64,000 nucleotides of DNA from Thermomicrobium sp. (GTDB lineage: Bacteria; Chloroflexota; Chloroflexia; Thermomicrobiales; Thermomicrobiaceae). Position 1 is the stretch's first letter; each line of letters opens with the position of its first letter. Under the pieces are notes generated by a model, which saw only the letters and a program-made list of their open reading frames with translations, had not been told where the DNA came from and made no database searches. Where the stretch lies: positions 1 through 64,000 of the forward strand of contig JANZZC010000106.1 of assembly GCA_026419575.1 (NCBI GenBank), written 5' to 3'. Positions 1-9,537 of this stretch are shown piece after piece. The position numbers and the translations under genes were made by a program.

Positions 1-22
1 ACTCTCGGTACGGCTCGCGCGT

Positions 23-334
23 TTGTACCGTGCTTGGCTACGGCTCGCGCTGGCGCTCCTCGCGCTCGGCTTGGTGCTCGACGTGTTCGAGGACGGCCGT
101 CTCGAGCAGGCGACGGTCCCGCTCGGCGCGCTTCCCGAACAGCTCTTCCGCGGGGATCCCGCTGCCTTCGAGAGCCTCGCCATGCTCGTCGCCGTGCTCG
201 GGCCCGTCTGCGGCCTCCTGCTCATGCTCGTCACCTGCGTGCGACGGGGAGACCGGCGGACCGCGTCCCTCGCTGCCCTGGTGTTGGTCGTCGTCGCGGT
301 GCTGCCGGTCGCGCGGAGCCTCGGAGGGCGCTGA
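23..334 (+). CDS. DUF1634-like small membrane protein (5' end may lie upstream of window)
   Basis: 103 aa ORF with three hydrophobic segments, immediately upstream of a TauE/SafE gene as is common for DUF1634. Confidence 0.6.
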   Translation: MYRAWLRLALALLALGLVLDVFEDGRLEQATVPLGALPEQLFRGDPAAFESLAMLVAVLGPVCGLLLMLVTCVRRGDRRTASLAALVLVVVAVLPVARSLGGR

Positions 335-335
335 C

Positions 336-1178
336 ATGGGGCACCTCACCGAACTCAGCGTCTTCGTCGTCGCCGTGCTCGCCACGACGCTCGGTGCGAT
401 GGTGGGACTGGGCGGCGGTGTCTTCATGGTCCCGCTCTTTTCGGCGTTCCTGGGCGTACCGATCAAGACGGCGATCGCGGCGAGCGGGCTCGCGGTCGTC
501 GTCGGATCCCTCGGGAGTTCTTCGGTCTACCTCGAGCACCGCATGGTGAACCTGCGGCTCGCGCTGGTGCTGCTGATCGCCACGGCGCTGGGAGCGATCG
601 GCGGGGCACTGCTGGTCGCTGCCGCGCCGGTGAACGCCCTGCGTCTCCTCCTCGGGATCGTGCTCTACGCGATGGTCGTCCTCCTGAGCGTCCGGCGGGC
701 GAGCGTCGACCCGGTGGCGACCAGCGAGGATCGTTTCGGCCTGACGGCGAGCTTCTACGATCCAGCGGTCGGGAGCGACGTGCGGTACACCCCGCAGCAC
801 GTCGCTCCCGGGACGGCCCTGAGCACGATCGCCGGCTTCTTTTCCGGCTTGCTCGGCGTGGGGGGCGGCGTCATCCAGGTTCCGCTCATGAACACGCTCA
901 TGCGCGTGCCGGTCAAGGCCGCCGCCGCGACGAGCGCCTACATGGTCGGAGTCACTGTCGTCGGGAGCGTCCTCCTCTACTACGCGAACGAACTCCTGAT
1001 ACCGCAGGTCGCCATCCCGGCAGCCCTGGGAAGCTTCTTCGGCGCGCAACTCGGCTCACGGCTCGGCCGACGGGTGCGCGGTCTGTGGCTGCGCCGCCTT
1101 CTCGTCGCGATCCTGTTCTACCTGGCCACCACGCTGCTGCTGCAAGCGCTCGGTGTCCCCGTCCCCGGTACCCGCTGA
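336..1178 (+). CDS. TauE/SafE family sulfite exporter / membrane permease
   Basis: MGHLTELSVFVVAVLATTLGAMVGLGGGVFMVPLF... and ...GFFSGLLGVGGGVIQVPLM; duplicated GxGGGxxxVPL motif typical of TauE/SafE. Confidence 0.85.
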   Translation: MGHLTELSVFVVAVLATTLGAMVGLGGGVFMVPLFSAFLGVPIKTAIAASGLAVVVGSLGSSSVYLEHRMVNLRLALVLLIATALGAIGGALLVAAAPVNALRLLLGIVLYAMVVLLSVRRASVDPVATSEDRFGLTASFYDPAVGSDVRYTPQHVAPGTALSTIAGFFSGLLGVGGGVIQVPLMNTLMRVPVKAAAATSAYMVGVTVVGSVLLYYANELLIPQVAIPAALGSFFGAQLGSRLGRRVRGLWLRRLLVAILFYLATTLLLQALGVPVPGTR

Positions 1179-1267
1179 CCGATTCACCGCAAACCGACCG
1201 AGCGCCGGGAGCGTAGTACTTCTGGGTGCACCCATCGGGAGTCGGGCTTCGGTCAGGGAGGTCGACG

Positions 1268-1943
1268 ATGGCACGACTGGCCCTTCGGCATGCGCGACTG
1301 TTCGTGCTCCTCGGGACGATGGTGCTCGCGGCAGCGCTGCCGGGCAGTGCGTTCGCTGCCCCTTGAAGACCCCGCTGCAGCACCGGACGTCACGGTATCG
1401 ATCACGCTCACCGAGTTCTCCATCACCCCCGCGACGATTACCGTGCCGCTGGGCGAGCCGGTGACTTTCGTCGTCACCAATACCGGCGGCGCCCAACACA
1501 ACCTGGAGGTTGAGCTGGAGAGCCAGGGTATCGAGCGACGCCTCTTCGACACCAACCTGATGCCCGGCGAGACGCGCCGCGCGACCTTCACGTTCGAGGC
1601 TCCTGGCGAGTGGGAGATATACTGTCCGGTCGGCAACCACCGTGCGCTCGGCACGCAGAGAACGATCGTCGTCGCGCAGGTGCAACCGACACCCACGCCA
1701 TCGCCGTCCCCGACCGAACCTCCCACCCCGACGGCGGTCAGTCCCACCGCGCAACCGGGCGCGACTCCGAGCCCGACACCAGGTGTCGCAGCGACCCCGA
1801 CACCGCGTCCGCAGCTCGTTCCGGCGACGGGATCGCCACGCCGCCCCACCGGGCTGCCACTCGGCTTTGCGGCCATGCTCGCGGTCATCGCCGGTGTCCT
1901 GCTGGCTGCGCGGAGCGTGCGCCGACGCCTCTCCCGGCGCTGA
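1268..1943 (+). pseudogene. Secreted cupredoxin (plastocyanin-like) protein with apparent +1 frameshift between signal peptide and mature domain
   Basis: SD AGGGAGG then ATG at 1268 encodes MARLALRHARLFVLLGTMVLAAALPGSAFAAP then TGA at 1364; the cupredoxin domain (APDVTVSITLTEFSITPATITV...HNLEV...YCPVGNH) continues in the +1 frame to 1943. Confidence 0.7.
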
Positions 1944-2465
1944 GCGCCGATCCGGCGCCAGGCTGCGTGCGGTGAGCGAGCTCGCGACCCAGGGCCGAGC
2001 TCGCCGTACCGCGACTTCACGGCGTGCCGTCATCCCCGCCCCGGCACCGGAGCGGCTCCCCGCGACGCCCGCTCTCGGGAGGTCGCTCCGGTGACCGAGC
2101 GGGTGCGACCGGGCACCAGCGGTCGAGTCGTCGCTCGCTCGGCCGTTCCGGTACGTCCGCTCCGCGTCACCGCGCCGACCCCGACGCGGCTCCGCCGCGA
2201 TCCATCCACTGCCGTTCCCCGGCGGCCGCTGTCCCGGACCACAGCCTCTCGCCGTCCCCGGCATGCGTGCGCTCGCGCCGCCGGAGCGCCCACGACCGGC
2301 ACCGAGGCGCAGGACAACGCTCGACGGCCGCGGTCGACGATTCAGGCCAGCGTGCGACCGTTCGCCACGGAACGATCGCGGACAGACCGGCCTGCGTTTA
2401 CGCAGCGTTTACTTTCGAGCGCGAGAATCGATGCGCGGAGAGCGACCGTACGGCAGGGGGCGCGC

Positions 2466-3287
2466 ATGAGGGAACCGTCGACGATCCGCGACACGCAGCG
2501 AACCGGCACTCGCTGGCTCGGTCGGTTGAGGTGGTTCGCCGCGGGGATCCTCGCGACCCTCCTCGCCCTCGCTGCTGCGAGTTGGTTGCTGGCGCCCCAG
2601 CTCCTCGCGCACCGGGGCGAGTGGCCGTTCGAGCGGGCGCTCGGCCGCTGGGCGATCGACCGGATCGCCAGCGAGCGCAGCCGGGCGATCGCTACCCCGA
2701 CCGGCCAGAGCCGGCGCGCCATCGAGACCGGCCGCATCGTCTACCTCGGCGCCTGCGCCCAATGTCACGGGGCGGACGCCGACGGGAAAGGATGGCTCGG
2801 CACGTTGAGCTATCCGCCGGCCAGTCCGCTCGACGACGCCGATACTCGAGCGCGGAGCGACGCCGAGCTCTACTGGATCATCGCCAACGGCTTGAGCTTC
2901 GCCGGCATGCCGGGTTTCCGAGACCGTCTGAGCGAGGAGCAGATCTGGTCGGTCGTCGCGTACATCCGCGGTCTGCAGAGCGGCAACGCGGCCCCGCTGT
3001 CGGGTGTGCCCACGCCGTCGACGGAAGGGCTCGGTCGGGCGAACCCGGCGACCACGGGCGCGGCTCGTGGCGCCGCCCTGTACGTCTCGCTGGGCTGCGT
3101 CAACTGCCACGGCGCCGGCGGTAACGCGGCAGGGCGCCTGCAACTGCGGGCGACCGACCAGCGCGCCGTCCGGGCCATCCGCGAGGGCACGGACGAGGGG
3201 ATGCCTGCCTACTCCACCGACATCCTCTCGGAGAGCGACCTCGAGGCGCTCCTCGAGTACATCCGAACGTTCAGCACCGGAAGCTGA
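2466..3287 (+). CDS. Membrane-anchored diheme cytochrome c
   Basis: N-terminal TM segment plus two CxxCH motifs (CAQCH, CVNCH). Confidence 0.85.
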   Translation: MREPSTIRDTQRTGTRWLGRLRWFAAGILATLLALAAASWLLAPQLLAHRGEWPFERALGRWAIDRIASERSRAIATPTGQSRRAIETGRIVYLGACAQCHGADADGKGWLGTLSYPPASPLDDADTRARSDAELYWIIANGLSFAGMPGFRDRLSEEQIWSVVAYIRGLQSGNAAPLSGVPTPSTEGLGRANPATTGAARGAALYVSLGCVNCHGAGGNAAGRLQLRATDQRAVRAIREGTDEGMPAYSTDILSESDLEALLEYIRTFSTGS

Positions 3288-3557
3288 GCTGCGCCGCGCG
3301 ATCGCCGGGGAGCGCTCGCGTCCCGCATCGCCGCCCCTGGCTCCGGCCCGAACGGGATCGCTGCCGGAAACCGTTGCTCGCGCTGTATGCGTCCCGGAGA
3401 CCAGCAACAGCGGAGCCCCAGTTCGTCGCTACCGGTCAGCACCGCAGGGGCTCGAAAGAGCATCGCCCCGAGCCCGCGCCCCGCCGGTACCACGCGCCCG
3501 CCGCAGCGAACGCCGCGGTTCCCGAGACTCGGCCGCTCGGGAAGCGATCGCTCCCTC

Positions 3558-3586
3558 TTGACAACGGGGCACGGTTGTGCTGTACT
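3558..3586 (+). promoter_or_regulatory. Putative sigma70-type promoter TTGACA-17 nt-TGTACT
   Basis: Exact -35 consensus at 3558-3563, 17-nt spacer, TGTACT at 3581-3586, in a noncoding interval. Confidence 0.6.
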
Positions 3587-3589
3587 AGA

Positions 3590-3800
3590 GGTGCGGTTCC
3601 GAGGAGTCGGCAACGACCCGCTCGGAGGCACCCGGCGAAAGCCGGGTGACCGCTCCGGACAACCGGCAGGACGCGCACTGTACATGGCCCTGGAACGTGT
3701 ACAGGAGCGGTCCGAGCCGGAGCCGAGTGGGGAGGTGAATCCTCGTCACGGCTCACGGAGCGAGCGGGAACCGGGCGGCTCGTCGGAACCCTTCTTTTCG
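3590..3800 (+). ncRNA. Candidate structured noncoding RNA, family unresolved; 3' end approximate
   Basis: Nested complementary segments downstream of the promoter: GCGGU/ACCGC enclosing CCGAG..CUCGG and CACCCGGC-GAAA-GCCGGGUG; CUGUACAUG/CGUGUACAG; GCUCCGG/CCGGAGC; alternative GACCGCUCC/GGAGCGGUC. Confidence 0.45.
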
Positions 3801-3838
3801 TCTCGGCTCTCCGCGCAACACGCCGAGACGGCGCGTCG

Positions 3839-4966
3839 TCACGCCTCCTCGAGGAGCTCGCGCGCAGCGGCTGCCGTTTTGAGTCCGCTCCCGGTCAGGA
3901 GCACGACGACCGGCCCGGCCGGTTCCCAGCCTCGCCGACGCGCGAGACGATACGCGGCGGCTCCCAATCCCGCCGTCGGTTCGACGTACAGCCCTTGGCG
4001 CCAGAGCAGGCGAACGGTCTCCCGGAGCACCGGCTCCGGCACCGCCTCCGGCCAGCCGCCGCTGCGGCGCAAGGCCGCGAGCAGGAGCGCTCCGCGCGGC
4101 GGCGCGCCGATGCGGGCACCTTCCGCGAGCGTCTCCCCCGGTGGCAGCGGGTCGACCTCGTCCGATCCCCGCTCCCAAGCCCGCGCGAGCGGCGCGCACG
4201 CCGCCGGTTGCGCCGCCACGAGCAGCGGTCCACCCGCCCGCCCATCGAGCGCGCCGACCGCCAGCTCGGCACCCACCAGGAGACTGCCACCGCCGACAGG
4301 GACGAAGCAGGCTGCCGGCCAGCGGCGGCCGAGCTGCTCCCACACCTCGAGGAGCCACGTCTTCGTCCCTTCGACGAAGATCGGGTGCCAGTTGTGGCTG
4401 GCGTAGACCCTCCCCGGCACCCGCGCTGCGGCCTGCGCCGCGGCCGCGACCGTCTCGCGCGGTCCAGCGACGAGTTCTACCAGCGCACCGTAGGCGCGAG
4501 CCTGGAGCAGCTTCTCGGCGGACGTCCCAGCGGGCGCGAACACGCGCGCCTCCAACCCGTGCAGCGCCGCGTAAGCGGCGAACGCAGCGGCGGCGTTGCC
4601 GGACGAGTCGACCGTGAGGCACCGGACACCGGCCGCCGCCAGGGAAGCCACGAGCACGCTCGCGCCGCGATCCTTGAACGATCCGGTCGGCAGCGAAAAG
4701 TCGAGCTTGAACCAGACCGGCTCGCCGTCGAGTTCCCCAGCGACGAGCGGCGTCATCCCCTCCCCGAGCGTCCGGCGGGGTCGCGCCGCCGGAAGCACCG
4801 CGGCGTAGCGCCAGAGCGTCGGGTCGTCGCTCGCGATGGCAGCCGGATCCAGCCGCAGCGGCGGGTCGATCGCCAGCACTCCACCGCAACGCGGGCAACG
4901 CCACTGCGCGACGTCGCCCGGCGAGAGATGCCCGCAACGGGAACAGCGCAACGACCAGCCCGTCAT
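3839..4966 (-). CDS. thrC: Threonine synthase (PLP-dependent)
   Basis: MTGWSLRCSRCGHLSP..., SLPTGSFKDRGASVLVA PLP-lysine motif, DSSGNAAAAFAAYAA. Confidence 0.85.
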   Translation of the reverse strand: MTGWSLRCSRCGHLSPGDVAQWRCPRCGGVLAIDPPLRLDPAAIASDDPTLWRYAAVLPAARPRRTLGEGMTPLVAGELDGEPVWFKLDFSLPTGSFKDRGASVLVASLAAAGVRCLTVDSSGNAAAAFAAYAALHGLEARVFAPAGTSAEKLLQARAYGALVELVAGPRETVAAAAQAAARVPGRVYASHNWHPIFVEGTKTWLLEVWEQLGRRWPAACFVPVGGGSLLVGAELAVGALDGRAGGPLLVAAQPAACAPLARAWERGSDEVDPLPPGETLAEGARIGAPPRGALLLAALRRSGGWPEAVPEPVLRETVRLLWRQGLYVEPTAGLGAAAYRLARRRGWEPAGPVVVLLTGSGLKTAAAARELLEEA

Positions 4967-5064
4967 GCTCACTGACCTCTCCCGGGGAAGCGCTTCGGCG
5001 TCACTGCGCGGCCGGTCGACCTCCGAGTCGAAGCACCGCCCTCGCTCGCACGCCACCGTTCGCG

Positions 5065-6225
5065 TCAGGCGCCTCGATTCCCCCGCTGCCCGGCAAGACG
5101 GACGAGCTCCCGCACGATGATGTTCCGTTGGATTTCGCTCGTCCCTTCGTAGATCTGCAAGAGCTTGGCGTCGCGGAAGAGCTTTTCCACCGGATAGTCC
5201 GGGCTGTAACCGTTGCCGCCGAACACCTGCACCGCTTCGGTCGCCGCCCACATCGCGGCATCGGCCGAGAACGCCTTGGCCACCGCGGCCGCGAGCGTGT
5301 TGTCTTCGCCGCGATCAGCCAGCCAGGCGGCCAGGTAGGTGAGCTGGCGCGCGGCATCGAGACGGATGCGCATCTCCGCCAGCTTGTGACCAATCGCCTG
5401 ATGCTTGATGATCGGCTGTCCCATCGAGCGGCGCTCTTGGGCATAGGCGAGCGACTCGTCGAGGCAACGCTGGATGATGCCTGCGCCGAAGGCGGCCGCC
5501 ATCGGGCGCGTACGGCGCAGCGTCCGCATCGCGATCGCGAACCCTTCGCCTTCGCGACCGATGCGATTCTCGACCGGCACCGCGACGTCGTGGAACTCGA
5601 TCTCGCCGTTGGAGATCGCCCGTTGCCCGAGCTTGCGGAGCGGCCGCGTGACGATCCCGTCGCGCTCGCGCTCGACGACGAAGACGCTGATGCCGTTGCG
5701 ACCGGCAGCCGGGTCGGTCTTGGCGAAGACGACGAAGAAGCTGGCGATCGGCGCGTTGCCGATCCACCGCTTGTGACCGTTGAGGACGTAGACGTCACCA
5801 CGACGCTCGGCGCGCGTCGTCAGCGCAGCGACGTCCGAACCGGCCTCCGGTTCGGTAAGCGCGAAGCTCGCGTACTCGCCGGCCGTCAGGCGCGGGAGCC
5901 AACGGCGCTTCTGTTCCTCGGTTCCGGCGATCACGATCGGCTCGCCGGCCAGGCAGCTCGAGCAGGCCGCTGCGGTGAAACCGGCGCAGGCCCAGGCGAG
6001 CTGCTCAGCGACCAGCACCAGTTCGAGCACGCCGAGCCCTCGCCCACCGTATTCGGCCGGGATGGTGAGCTCGGTGAGCCCTTCCTCGCGCGCGCGCACG
6101 ATCAACTCGTGCGGATGCCGCTCTTCCCGGTCGTAGACAGCCGCGACCGGCTTGACGACCGTCTCGGCGAACCGGCGAGCACGCGCCTGGAGTTCCTGCT
6201 GCTCCGGCGTCAGACGGAAGTCCAT
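5065..6225 (-). CDS. Acyl-CoA dehydrogenase
   Basis: [29 protein letters not shown]..., [52 protein letters not shown]. Confidence 0.93.
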   Translation of the reverse strand: MDFRLTPEQQELQARARRFAETVVKPVAAVYDREERHPHELIVRAREEGLTELTIPAEYGGRGLGVLELVLVAEQLAWACAGFTAAACSSCLAGEPIVIAGTEEQKRRWLPRLTAGEYASFALTEPEAGSDVAALTTRAERRGDVYVLNGHKRWIGNAPIASFFVVFAKTDPAAGRNGISVFVVERERDGIVTRPLRKLGQRAISNGEIEFHDVAVPVENRIGREGEGFAIAMRTLRRTRPMAAAFGAGIIQRCLDESLAYAQERRSMGQPIIKHQAIGHKLAEMRIRLDAARQLTYLAAWLADRGEDNTLAAAVAKAFSADAAMWAATEAVQVFGGNGYSPDYPVEKLFRDAKLLQIYEGTSEIQRNIIVRELVRLAGQRGNRGA

Positions 6226-6470
6226 GGTACCCTCCCCTGCCTCGCTGCGCATCCCCAACCGTCCCATGATTTAGGCACGGCCGCAGCCGGTTGTCGAGAC
6301 GCGGCGGTCGGGCGAGCGACGTGCTCGTCGCGCGCTCCGGCTGGAGGGAGCGTGCCGCCGGTGCGGCGGCGGCACGGCGTCCCGAGCCGCTGCGGGAATC
6401 CCGAGGCGATACCATACGTGACGTGCGGAGCGAGCGCCGAAGTCCGGCAGCACCGGGAGGAGGCAGCGCC

Positions 6471-7007
6471 ATGACGACGCCGAAGGTCGAGGTGCGGATC
6501 GGCGATATCACCACCGTCGACACGGAAGCGATCGTGAACGCAGCCAACAACCGCCTTTGGATGGGCGTTGGAGTGGCTGGAGCGATCAAGCGGGCTGGCG
6601 GCGAGGAGATCGAGCGTGAAGCGATCGCGCAGGGCCCCATACAGGTCGGTGAGGCGGTCGTCACGGGGGCTGGTCGTCTCCCGCACAAGGCGGTCATCCA
6701 CGCTGCGGCGATGGGCTACGACGACAGCGGGGCGATGATCCCACCGACGCGGGAAACCGTGTACGCCGCGACCCGTGCCGCGCTCGCTCGTTGCGAGGAG
6801 CGCGGACTCCGCTCGATCGCGTTTCCCGCACTCGGTACCGGGGTCGGTGGACTCGACCTCGCCGTGTGCGCCGAAGCGATGATCCAGGCGGTACGCGACC
6901 ATGCAGCGACCGGTGCGACGTTCCCCGAGCGCGTCGTCTTCGTGGTACGGAGCGAGGAGGCAGCCGAAGCGTTCCGGCGAGCGCTCGCTCGCACGATGCC
7001 CGAGTGA
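6471..7007 (+). CDS. Macro domain (ADP-ribose-binding) protein
   Basis: IVNAANNRLWMGVGVAGAIKRAGG...FPALGTGVGGLDL, canonical macro-domain motifs. Confidence 0.9.
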   Translation: MTTPKVEVRIGDITTVDTEAIVNAANNRLWMGVGVAGAIKRAGGEEIEREAIAQGPIQVGEAVVTGAGRLPHKAVIHAAAMGYDDSGAMIPPTRETVYAATRAALARCEERGLRSIAFPALGTGVGGLDLAVCAEAMIQAVRDHAATGATFPERVVFVVRSEEAAEAFRRALARTMPE

Positions 7008-7081
7008 GCCGTATTCTCGCGCGATCCGAGAGCCGTTATCATGCGCCTGCAGGTTCGGTACCTGGCAGGCGAGGAGGTCGT

Positions 7082-8143
7082 ATGCAGCGGTTCCGGATCG
7101 CGGTGATCCCCGGCGACGGGGTCGGCAAGGAGGTCGTTCCGGCCGGCCAGCGTGTGCTCGAGGCGGCCGTGGCCGGCGAGGCCGAGCTTTTGTGGCACCA
7201 CTTCCCCTGGGGTTCTGACTACTATCGTCGCACCGGCGCACTCATGCCGCCGGACGGTGTCGAGCAGCTCCGGGGCTTCGACGCGATCTACTTCGGCGCT
7301 GTCGGCGACCCACCGCACGTCCCCGACCACGTCACCCTCTGGGGACTCCTGCTCCCGATCCGCAAGCAGCTCGACCTCTACGTGAACGTTCGGCCGATTC
7401 GCCTCCTCCCCGGCATCGCCGGTCCGCTGCGCGACAAGGGACCGGAACAGATCGACATGGTGTTCGTCCGCGAGAACACCGAAGGCGAATACGCCGGTGT
7501 CGGCGGCCGCGTCCACGTCGGTACGCCGCACGAAGTCGCGCTGGAAACCGCCGTCTTCTCACGGTTCAACGTGGAGCGCGTTGTGCGCTTCGCCTTCGAA
7601 CTGGCCCGCAAGCGCCGGAAGCACGTCACGAGCATCACGAAGAGCAACGCGCAGCAGTTCGGGATGGTCCTGTGGGACGAAGTGGTGCAAACGGTCGCCC
7701 GCGACTACCCTGACGTCACGGTGACCTCGCTCCTGGTCGACGCCGCTGCCGCCCTGATGGTCCGCGCTCCCGAGCGGTTCGATGTGGCGGTGGGGAGCAA
7801 CCTGTTCGCCGACATCCTGACCGACCTGGGTGCCGCGCTCATGGGCAGCCTGGGGCTCGCCCCCAGTGCGAACCTGGCCTCCGCCCCGGGCGTCCCCTCG
7901 CTGTTCGAGCCGGTGCCCGGCAGCGCGCCGGACGTCGCCGGTCGCGGCATCGCCAATCCGATCGGCACGATCTGGGCCGGCGCGATGATGCTGGAACACC
8001 TCGGGCTCGTCGAGGCCGCCCACCGCGTCCTCCGGGCGATCGAACGGTTGACCGCGGAGGGGAAGATCCTCACTCCGGACCTCGGCGGCACGGCCTCGAC
8101 CGAACAGGTCGCTGACCGGATCATCGAGTTGCTCGGCGCGTAG
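7082..8143 (+). CDS. Isocitrate/isopropylmalate dehydrogenase family (tartrate dehydrogenase-like)
   Basis: IAVIPGDGVGKEVVPAGQRVLEA..., FVRENTEGEYAGVGG, NLFADILTDLGAALMGSLGLAPSANL. Confidence 0.85.
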   Translation: MQRFRIAVIPGDGVGKEVVPAGQRVLEAAVAGEAELLWHHFPWGSDYYRRTGALMPPDGVEQLRGFDAIYFGAVGDPPHVPDHVTLWGLLLPIRKQLDLYVNVRPIRLLPGIAGPLRDKGPEQIDMVFVRENTEGEYAGVGGRVHVGTPHEVALETAVFSRFNVERVVRFAFELARKRRKHVTSITKSNAQQFGMVLWDEVVQTVARDYPDVTVTSLLVDAAAALMVRAPERFDVAVGSNLFADILTDLGAALMGSLGLAPSANLASAPGVPSLFEPVPGSAPDVAGRGIANPIGTIWAGAMMLEHLGLVEAAHRVLRAIERLTAEGKILTPDLGGTASTEQVADRIIELLGA

Positions 8144-8152
8144 GGGGAAGAG

Positions 8153-9352
8153 ATGCGCATCGTGGCCGTTCGCCTGCGCGAGGTCACCGGGACATTTCCG
8201 TACGATGGTCACTTCTGGGAAGAGCGGTTGGCTCGCCCGCTCGATATCTATCCCGAGCACCGCGCCGACCCGCGCGAGTGGTGGTTGCCGGAACAGGAGG
8301 GACCGGGTCCGTACCGGCTGCGGCAGATCTTCCTCGAGATCGAGACCGACGAAAGAGTGACCGGGCTCGCTGGGCCGCTCACGCGCGACGTCGCGCGGGT
8401 GATCGGCACCGAGCTTCGCCCGCGCCTCGTCGGCGCGAATCCGCTGGCGACCGAGCGGATCTGGGACGAACTCTACCGCACGTTCGTCCACGGGCGGAAG
8501 GGGGTCGTGATGATGGCGATCTCCGCCGTCGATTGCGCGCTCTGGGATCTGCGGGGGCGCTGGACCGGCGACCCGGTGCACCAGCTTCTCGGTGGACCGG
8601 TACGGACGGAGCTCCCCGTCTACGCGAGCACGCTCGGATACTCCCTGGAAATCGATCGCGCTACCGAACTCGCGCGGCAATTGGTCGCGCAGGGCTTCCA
8701 TGCCCAGAAGTGGTTCCCGCGTTGGGTCCCCTCCCAGGGACGCGAGGCGCTCCGCCGCACGACGGCCCTGTTCGCCGCCCTGCGCGCTGCGGTCGGCGAC
8801 GACGTCGAGCTCATGCTCGACGCCTGGATGAGCTGGGACTGGCCCTACGCGGTCGCCGCCGCGAACGAGCTCGCTCCCTATCGCCTGCGCTGGATCGAGG
8901 AACCGTTCCTCCCGGACCAACTGGACGCCTATGCGGCACTGCGCGAGCGTTCGCCGATTCCGATCGCTGGGGGCGAGCACGAGTACACCCGTTGGGGTTT
9001 CCGAGCGTGGCTCGAGCGACACGCGCTCGACGTCCTCCAGCCGGACATCTATTGGGCCGGGGGGCTCAGCGAGACGCTCAAGATCGCGGCGCTCGCCAGC
9101 GCCTACGGGATCCCGATGATCCCGCACGGCCATTCGGTGCCAGCGACGGTTCAGCTTCTCGCCGCCTTGCCCCAACCGGTCGCACCCTGGGTCGAGTATC
9201 TCCTGAAGTGGAACGAGCTCCTCCAGTTCTTCTTCCGGGAACCGGTGCAGCCGGTAAACGGGGTGATCCGCGTCCCCGAACGACCGGGGATGGGCGTCGA
9301 GCTGGACCCGAGCAAGATCGAGTCGGAGCGCGAACTCGCCTGGGTCGATTGA
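8153..9352 (+). CDS. Mandelate racemase/muconate-lactonizing (enolase superfamily) enzyme
   Basis: ISAVDCALWDLRGRWTGDPVHQLLGG, LMLDAWMSWDW, EEPFLPDQ, GGEHEYTRWGF, DVLQPDIYWAGG. Confidence 0.85.
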   Translation: MRIVAVRLREVTGTFPYDGHFWEERLARPLDIYPEHRADPREWWLPEQEGPGPYRLRQIFLEIETDERVTGLAGPLTRDVARVIGTELRPRLVGANPLATERIWDELYRTFVHGRKGVVMMAISAVDCALWDLRGRWTGDPVHQLLGGPVRTELPVYASTLGYSLEIDRATELARQLVAQGFHAQKWFPRWVPSQGREALRRTTALFAALRAAVGDDVELMLDAWMSWDWPYAVAAANELAPYRLRWIEEPFLPDQLDAYAALRERSPIPIAGGEHEYTRWGFRAWLERHALDVLQPDIYWAGGLSETLKIAALASAYGIPMIPHGHSVPATVQLLAALPQPVAPWVEYLLKWNELLQFFFREPVQPVNGVIRVPERPGMGVELDPSKIESERELAWVD

Positions 9353-9537
9353 GCGCACGCCGAGTGTCTCCCCTTTGCCCCTCACGCGCGCTTCGGCGGA
9401 GGAGCGTGCTCCGGGGAACGACACCGCTCGCTGCGGTCTCTCGACGCCTCGTTGCACCCGCTCGAGCGGAAGCGGTGCCGCTCTCGTATCCTCGTTCTCG
9501 ACGGCGACGCTCGACCCGCCAGTACCGGGAGGACCAC

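Noticed and set aside
1680-1830. Tandem repeat-like P/T-rich stretches (also at 50215-50265 and 59980-60090)
   Set aside because: Ordinary low-complexity linkers of secreted or lipid-anchored proteins, not DNA repeat elements or CRISPR.
3629-3648. CACCCGGC-GAAA-GCCGGGTG hairpin considered as a terminator
   Set aside because: No U-tract, and it lies within a larger set of nested helices just downstream of a promoter, so it was treated as part of an RNA structure.
3590-3660. Lysine or c-di-AMP riboswitch (GAGGUGC and GGUGAAUC resemblances)
   Set aside because: Only short motif overlap; order and spacing do not match the consensus, and no coding gene lies downstream on that strand.
7559-9457. 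632-aa minus-strand ORF opposite the IPMDH-like and enolase-superfamily genes
   Set aside because: Same type of GC-driven antisense ORF; sense-strand genes have clear family motifs.
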